From: Hymenobacter sp. DG01
GTDB lineage: Bacteria; Bacteroidota; Bacteroidia; Cytophagales; Hymenobacteraceae
Direction of reading: 5' to 3'
DNA: 64,000 nucleotides
Assembly (NCBI RefSeq): GCF_006352025.1
Contig: NZ_CP040936.1
Location: forward strand, 4,218,001-4,282,000
In this document: in pieces, positions 59,793 to 64,000 of the stretch
Layout of the letters: each line of letters starts with the position of its first letter
How positions within the stretch are numbered: the first letter of the stretch is position 1
Made by a program: the position numbers and the translations under genes
The notes under the pieces: generated by a model
Told to the model about the DNA's origin: nothing
Seen by the model: the letters and a program-made list of their open reading frames with translations, nothing else
Databases searched by the model: none

Positions 59793-60800
59793 ATGATTTT
59801 TGTCACCGGTGGCAGCGGCCTGGTTGGAAGCTTTCTGATTTCGGCGCTGCTGGAGCGAGGCCTGCCGGTACGGGCACTTTACCGGAAACAGCCCCCGACC
59901 TTCACGGGTGCTGAGCGGGTAGAGTGGATGGAAGGAGATATCCGGGATGCCCTGGGTCTGCGCACCGCGCTGGAAGGCGTAACCCATGTGTTCCATTGCG
60001 CCGGGCTGGTGTCCTACGCCCCCCAGGACGAGGAGGCGCTGCTGCACATCAACGTAGAGGGGGCTGCTAACCTGGTAGATGCCTGCCTGGAGCGGCCCGG
60101 CATTCGGTTGGGCTTTGTGTCGTCGGTGGCGGCGCTGGGTGGGGGCGCAACGCCGGAGCATCCGGAAACAACCGGCCCCCTGGTGCTGGATGAAAATAGT
60201 AAATGGGACCTGGGTGCTGAGCACAACGCCTATGCTACCTCCAAATACCTCGGAGAGTTGGAAGTGTGGCGCGGGGTATCAGAAGGATTGCGTGCCGTAA
60301 TGGTTAACCCGTCGGTTATTCTGGGGCCGGCCGACTGGGACCGGACGAGTACCCGCCTGTTTCGGTATGCTCATAATGAGCATCGGTTCTATACCCCCGG
60401 CAGCATTAACCTGGTGGACGTGCGCGACGTGGTGGATGCCCTGCTGCGCCTCACGCTGGACACCGACTACAGCGGGGAACGGTACGTGCTGAACGGCGGC
60501 TCCTTACCCCTGCGCGAGTTCTTAACCCAAGCGGCCTCCTGCTTCGGTAAGCGTCCGCCTTCCGTGGCCGTACCCGAGTGGGCCGCTGAAATCATCTGGC
60601 GTCTGGAACACGTGCGGTCCTTGCTGACGGGAGCCCGCCCCCTCATCACCAAGGATACCGCCCGTGCCGGCCGCCGGCCTACCGAGTACCGCACCCGCAA
60701 GATTGAACAGGCGCTGAACATGCGGTTTCGGCCCCTGTCGGAAACCATTGCCTGGTGCTGCGCGGGGCTGCGCGAGACGAATAACGGAATTCTAGCGTAG
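59793..60800 (+). CDS. NAD-dependent epimerase/dehydratase family protein
   Basis: A 335-residue short-chain-type epimerase with the Rossmann start MIFVTGGSGLVGSFLISALL. DIRDALGLRTALEGVTHVFH and FVSSVAALGGGA precede the YxxxK equivalent NAYATSKYLGELEVW, and VNPSVILGPADWDRTSTRLF and NLVDVRDVVDALLRLTLDTD follow. The pattern is that of dihydroflavonol-4-reductase-like family members rather than a nucleotide-sugar enzyme with a known substrate. It is 41 bases after the PHP phosphatase and could act in the sugar-precursor part of the export operon; this is inference. Confidence 0.9.
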   Translation: MIFVTGGSGLVGSFLISALLERGLPVRALYRKQPPTFTGAERVEWMEGDIRDALGLRTALEGVTHVFHCAGLVSYAPQDEEALLHINVEGAANLVDACLERPGIRLGFVSSVAALGGGATPEHPETTGPLVLDENSKWDLGAEHNAYATSKYLGELEVWRGVSEGLRAVMVNPSVILGPADWDRTSTRLFRYAHNEHRFYTPGSINLVDVRDVVDALLRLTLDTDYSGERYVLNGGSLPLREFLTQAASCFGKRPPSVAVPEWAAEIIWRLEHVRSLLTGARPLITKDTARAGRRPTEYRTRKIEQALNMRFRPLSETIAWCCAGLRETNNGILA

Positions 60801-61013
60801 CGTAGTAATCGTTTCAATAGCGCATCCGACGTTATTGAACGACTGCTCCGCTCCGCGGGAATTCTGTTGCTCCCAACCAGATAACTCCTCAAGAACCCAT
60901 CGGGCTCCGGTGCGGTTATTGTATATTCAGGGCATAAGGTTTTCCTGAGAAAAAGAGCCTTATTGGCCCCACAAAGTCTGCCGTTTTGGCGGCTGCGTGT
61001 CGATTGAAGCAGT

Positions 61014-62417
61014 ATGAGAATGAACGAGAACTTTGAGGACCGGGACGAAGTGCTGGCTACTGTGCGTCGGTTTGAGCACATGGTAGCTCAGAACGAGCCC
61101 GTGTTTTTTGACCTGGCCGATTTTGAAAACATCATCGACCACTATACCACTAACACCCAATACGATAAAGCCTTGCAGGCCTGCGAGGCGGCCATTGCGC
61201 TCTACCCTTTCAGCACCGAACTACTCATTGACCGCTCGCAGGTACTGGCCATGAAGGGCGAATACGCCGCGGCCAGCACCCAGATTGAGGACGTAGCCCA
61301 ACTCGACCCCGATAACCCCGACGTAGCCGTGACGCGCGGCATCATTGCCACCCAGAAGGGGGAGTTTGCCGAGGCCGTGGCCTTTTTCCACCAGGCGGCT
61401 GAGCGTGCCGAGGACCGCGACGACATCTTCTTCAACCTGGGCCTGGCTTACCAGAGCTGGCAGAAGTTCAAGAGTGCCGCCAAGTTCTACAAGCAAAGCC
61501 TGCGCCTGAACCCCGACAACGACGTGGCCGTGCAGGAACTGCTGTACTGCCTGGAGGTGAGCGAGCGGCTGGAGAAAAACCTGGAGTTCTTCCGGCGCTT
61601 CACCGACGAAGACCCGTACTCGGCGGTGGCGTGGTACAACCTGGGGCAGGCCTACTACCGGGCCGGCAAGCTCGATGATGCCATCAGTGCTTTCGAGTAC
61701 GCTATCCTGATTGACGGTAAGTTTCACGAGGCGCACGGCTTCCTGGCCAGCGTGTACGTGAGCCAAGAGCGCTACCGGGCGGCCATCAGTGAGTTTGAGC
61801 TGAGTTACCCCGAAGGCCAGCCTACCCCCGAGGCGCTCTGCAACATTGGCGAGTGCCACGAGAAACTGGCTGAATGGGACCTGGCCCGCCGTTTCTACCA
61901 ACGCTCCATCGACTTGGATCCGGAAATGGACGAGGCCTGGTTCGGCATCGGCATTGTGATGAACGTGCAGGAAAAGTACTTCGAGGCCATTCACTTCTTC
62001 CGGAAGGCGGTGAGCCTTTACGAGGAAAGCGTAGAGTATTGGATGGCCCTGGCGGCGGCAGAATACCAGATTGGCAACATCGTATCGGCCATTGAGGCTT
62101 ATGAGAAAGCCGTGGAGGTAGCCCCCGACAATAAGGACGCCTGGCTGAACTGGAGCATCATCCTGTACGAGCAAGGCAACTTCGATGGGGCCATTGACCT
62201 GATGCGCAATGCCGTGGAAATTCAGCCTCTGGAGGCCGAGTTGCACTACCGCCTGTGCGCCTACCTGCTGGCCGGCGGCCGCTACCGCGAAGCCTACCAG
62301 TGCCTGGAAAACGCCCTGGTGCTCGACTTCGACAAGCACCGCCTGCTGTTCGATTACTTCCCGGAGCTGGAGTCGCAGAAGGCGCTGGCCCGGCTGATTG
62401 ACCAGTACCGGAAGTAA
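61014..62417 (+). CDS. TPR-repeat protein
   Basis: A 467-residue protein made mainly of tetratricopeptide repeats: YDKALQACEAAIALYPFSTE, GEFAEAVAFFHQAAERAEDR, FFNLGLAYQSWQKFKSAAKF, WYNLGQAYYRAGKLDDAISA, AWFGIGIVMNVQEKYFEAIH and WLNWSIILYEQGNFDGAIDL. About ten repeats run from residue 45 to the end after an N-terminal FEDRDEVLATVRRFEHMVAQ helix. No signal peptide or TM segment is visible, so it is likely a cytoplasmic scaffold. No partner can be named. Confidence 0.88.
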   Translation: MRMNENFEDRDEVLATVRRFEHMVAQNEPVFFDLADFENIIDHYTTNTQYDKALQACEAAIALYPFSTELLIDRSQVLAMKGEYAAASTQIEDVAQLDPDNPDVAVTRGIIATQKGEFAEAVAFFHQAAERAEDRDDIFFNLGLAYQSWQKFKSAAKFYKQSLRLNPDNDVAVQELLYCLEVSERLEKNLEFFRRFTDEDPYSAVAWYNLGQAYYRAGKLDDAISAFEYAILIDGKFHEAHGFLASVYVSQERYRAAISEFELSYPEGQPTPEALCNIGECHEKLAEWDLARRFYQRSIDLDPEMDEAWFGIGIVMNVQEKYFEAIHFFRKAVSLYEESVEYWMALAAAEYQIGNIVSAIEAYEKAVEVAPDNKDAWLNWSIILYEQGNFDGAIDLMRNAVEIQPLEAELHYRLCAYLLAGGRYREAYQCLENALVLDFDKHRLLFDYFPELESQKALARLIDQYRK

Positions 62418-62436
62418 AGAAGACAGTACCAGAAAC

Positions 62437-62474
62437 AAGGGCCTTACCTGCCGGATCGGGGGTAGGGCCCTTTT
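62437..62474 (+). terminator. Terminator after the TPR gene
   Basis: A stem AAGGGCC...GGCCCTT, extended by ACC/GGT, with a T-run, 20 bases after the stop codon. Confidence 0.7.
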
Positions 62475-62503
62475 GCTTTTTAACTGGTTACAGAATTCGG
62501 GCG

Positions 62504-62511
62504 TACTTTTG
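62504..62511 (+). promoter_or_regulatory. -7 element TACTTTTG
   Basis: An exact TAnnTTTG match 77 bases before the ATG of the phosphosulfolactate-synthase-like gene. It starts upstream of the longer frame's Met at 62544, so both starts remain transcribable, but 62589 is preferred by homology of the first residues. Confidence 0.55.
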
Positions 62512-62588
62512 GGCCTAGCGGCGGCGCTATATAGTCGGCGCATTTGGTTCTTCGTCCCCCGGACTTTCCGTCTTTAAGACCCTACAGC

Positions 62589-63422
62589 ATGAATTACACG
62601 CTTAACCAACTCCCCGAACGCACCCAGAAACCGCGCGAGCAAGGCTTTACCATGGTCATGGATAAAGGCCTGAGCGTGCGCGAGGTAGAAGACTTTCTGG
62701 AGGTAGGGGCTACCTACACGGACATTGTAAAGCTGGGCTGGGCTACGTCCTACGTGAACCCCAACCTCAAGCGCAAGCTGGCGGTGTACAAGGAGGCCGG
62801 CATTCCGGTGTACTTCGGCGGAACGCTGTTTGAGGCCTTCATCATCCGCAATCAGTTCGACGATTACCGCCGCCTGCTGGATACGTTCGGGATGGAGTAC
62901 GCCGAGGTATCGGACGGGTCCATCGACCTGAACCACGACAAGAAGCTGGAGTTTATCCGCACCCTGAGCCAGGACGTGAAGGTGCTCTCGGAGGTAGGAT
63001 CCAAGGACGCGGAGAAAATCATTCCGCCCTACAAGTGGATTTCGCAGATGAAAACGGAGCTGGAAGCTGGCGCCGTGAAAGTAATCGGCGAAGCGCGGGA
63101 GGCCGGCAACGTAGGCTTGTTCCGGAGCACCGGCGAGGTGCGCTCGGGCCTGGTAGAAGAAATTCTGACCCAGATTCCCTTCGAAAAAATCATTTGGGAA
63201 GCACCCCAGAAGGCCCAGCAGGTGTGGTTTATTAAGCTGCTGGGGGCCAACGTGAACCTGGGCAACATCGCGCCCAACGAAATCATCAGCCTCGAAACGA
63301 TTCGGCTGGGCCTGCGCGGCGACACGTTCACCGACTTCCTGGACATGGACAACGTGGACGAGATGTTCAAGCCCGAGCCCAAGGTAGCCGGCAAGCCCGG
63401 TACCTCCATGCCCCGCGGCTAA
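62589..63422 (+). CDS. Phosphosulfolactate synthase-like protein (ComA family)
   Basis: A 277-residue protein starting MNYTLNQLPERTQKPREQGF. Blocks GFTMVMDKGLSVREVEDFLE, YTDIVKLGWATSY, VYFGGTLFEAFIIRNQFDDY, FGMEYAEVSDGSIDLNHDKK, VLSEVGSKDAEKIIPPYKWI and GAVKVIGEAREAGNVGLF form the ComA/phosphosulfolactate synthase TIM barrel. The family adds sulfite to phosphoenolpyruvate, making a sulfolactate precursor. In a bacterium without coenzyme M the product may feed sulfolactate or sulfonolipid metabolism, an inference. It is a single-gene unit between a promoter and a terminator. Confidence 0.92.
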   Translation: MNYTLNQLPERTQKPREQGFTMVMDKGLSVREVEDFLEVGATYTDIVKLGWATSYVNPNLKRKLAVYKEAGIPVYFGGTLFEAFIIRNQFDDYRRLLDTFGMEYAEVSDGSIDLNHDKKLEFIRTLSQDVKVLSEVGSKDAEKIIPPYKWISQMKTELEAGAVKVIGEAREAGNVGLFRSTGEVRSGLVEEILTQIPFEKIIWEAPQKAQQVWFIKLLGANVNLGNIAPNEIISLETIRLGLRGDTFTDFLDMDNVDEMFKPEPKVAGKPGTSMPRG

Positions 63423-63459
63423 CCGCTTGCAGAAACCACCGTTTTGCGGTACACTTACG

Positions 63460-63491
63460 AAGGCTGCGTCAACTGTTGGCGCAGCCTTTTT
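63460..63491 (+). terminator. Terminator after the phosphosulfolactate-synthase-like gene
   Basis: A 9-bp stem AAGGCTGCG/CGCAGCCTT with an 11-base loop, followed by a T-run, 38 bases after the stop. It ends three bases before the next ATG. Confidence 0.75.
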
Positions 63492-63493
63492 CT

Positions 63494-64000
63494 ATGCCTA
63501 TGCTTCACTTTCTACGACGCGCCGGTTACCAAACCCTTCTGGGACTAGCTCTGCTGCTGCCCGGCCTAGCCTGTGCGCAGGCACCGGCCGCCCCTGCGGA
63601 TACCACCACTTACAACCCCGCCAATACCCTGCTGTGGCGGGTTTCCGGGCCCGGCGTTACGGGCGCTTCTTACGTGTTCGGGACCATGCACGCCCTCTGC
63701 CCCGACGACGCGGCCATGCCGGCTGAAATGGCCACCGCCTTCCAGGAAAGCCAGCAGCTGGTACTGGAGCTAGATATGGACGCGCCCGATTTCAACAAGC
63801 AGATGCGCCGGGCCGTGCAGCTGCCCTGGCCCAACAGCCTGCGCCGCGTGCGCAAGCAGAGCGACTACCGGGTGGTGCGCAAGTTTTTCAAGTTCCGCCT
63901 GCACCAGCCCATTCTGCCGTTTATCCTGATGAAGCCCGCCTTTGTGGAGTCGTACGTGTACAGCACCCTGCTGCCGTGCACGCCGGTAAGCTACGAGGAA
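63494..64000 (+). CDS. TraB/GumN family protein, 3' truncated by the window end
   Basis: The ATG at 63494 opens a frame that runs to base 64000 without a stop; 169 residues are visible. It starts MPMLHFLRRAGYQTLLGLAL, a signal peptide cleaved near CAQAPA. The NTLLWRVSGPGVTGASYVFG with FGTMHALCP is the TraB/GumN N-terminal GTxH site, and QLVLELDMDAPDF is its next block. The family has a putative metalloprotease-like or haem-stress-related fold with unclear chemistry. A second frame over the same bases (63427-63726) is a shadow. Confidence 0.88.
   Translation, partial: MPMLHFLRRAGYQTLLGLALLLPGLACAQAPAAPADTTTYNPANTLLWRVSGPGVTGASYVFGTMHALCPDDAAMPAEMATAFQESQQLVLELDMDAPDFNKQMRRAVQLPWPNSLRRVRKQSDYRVVRKFFKFRLHQPILPFILMKPAFVESYVYSTLLPCTPVSYEE

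Noticed and set aside
61221..62543. A 440-codon minus-strand frame opposite the TPR gene
   Set aside because: Antisense shadow of a regular TPR protein.
63427..63726. A 99-codon plus-strand frame before and in the last gene
   Set aside because: Another frame of the TraB/GumN gene; the real frame has a signal peptide and the FGTMH motif.

Overview
The window is GC-rich and gene-dense and looks like a chromosome segment of a Bacteroidota member, most likely Hymenobacter or a close relative (Cytophagales, Hymenobacteraceae). The reasons are: promoter -7 elements of the Bacteroidota type TAnnTTTG, secreted proteins with type IX secretion (T9SS) C-terminal domains, a TonB-dependent receptor with a CarboxypepD_reg N-terminus, GH97/GH8/GH43 enzymes, the rpsU-xerC-hpf order, and GTA/GCC-rich codon use. 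No rRNA, tRNA, CRISPR array, insertion sequence or prophage gene was seen. The taxonomic call is inference from content.

Layout. 0-4 kb: a truncated M28/glutaminyl-cyclase-like enzyme, a GNAT acetyltransferase, an S66 LD-carboxypeptidase and a secreted alpha/beta hydrolase. 3.8-8.35 kb (minus strand): a methionine operon with promoter, SAM-I riboswitch, a 54-residue leader ORF ending in a cysteine run, O-acetylhomoserine sulfhydrylase, homoserine O-acetyltransferase and homoserine dehydrogenase. 8.6-19.6 kb: a LysM protein, a lipoprotein, a large T9SS-sorted protein, an erythromycin-esterase/CarboxypepD fusion, a YbhN-like membrane protein, dxs and a YceI protein. 19.9-24.8 kb: two paralogous alpha/beta hydrolases alternating with two TonB-C-domain proteins, then asd. 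24.9-28.6 kb: a lamin-tail secreted protein and two paralogous small membrane proteins.

28.7-34.8 kb is a metal-homeostasis block: an outer-membrane transporter-like protein, a TonB-dependent receptor with a CxxC plug, an NRAMP Mn/Fe importer and a cation-diffusion exporter. Two DtxR/MntR-like palindromes lie in front of the receptor and between importer and exporter. 35-37.6 kb: a PQQ-type sugar dehydrogenase with a T9SS tail, a GNAT protein and an HD phosphohydrolase. 37.7-46 kb (minus strand): five secreted glycoside hydrolases (GH43, GH97, GH8, GH43, GH43) that fit breakdown of substituted xylan, with no SusC/SusD pair beside them.

46-64 kb: a small secreted protein and an S9 peptidase that share a similar 5' leader and signal peptide, a polytopic membrane protein, metK, the rpsU/xerC/hpf genes, an acyl-CoA dehydrogenase, a polysaccharide export set (Wza-like, tyrosine autokinase with a Gly-Tyr repeat tail, PHP phosphatase, epimerase), a TPR protein, a phosphosulfolactate-synthase-like enzyme and the start of a TraB/GumN protein.

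The most unusual element is the methionine control region at about 7.7-8.35 kb, where a SAM riboswitch is followed directly by a Shine-Dalgarno sequence and a short ORF whose last nine codons include seven for cysteine. Many convergent gene pairs share long perfect inverted repeats that probably act as bidirectional terminators.
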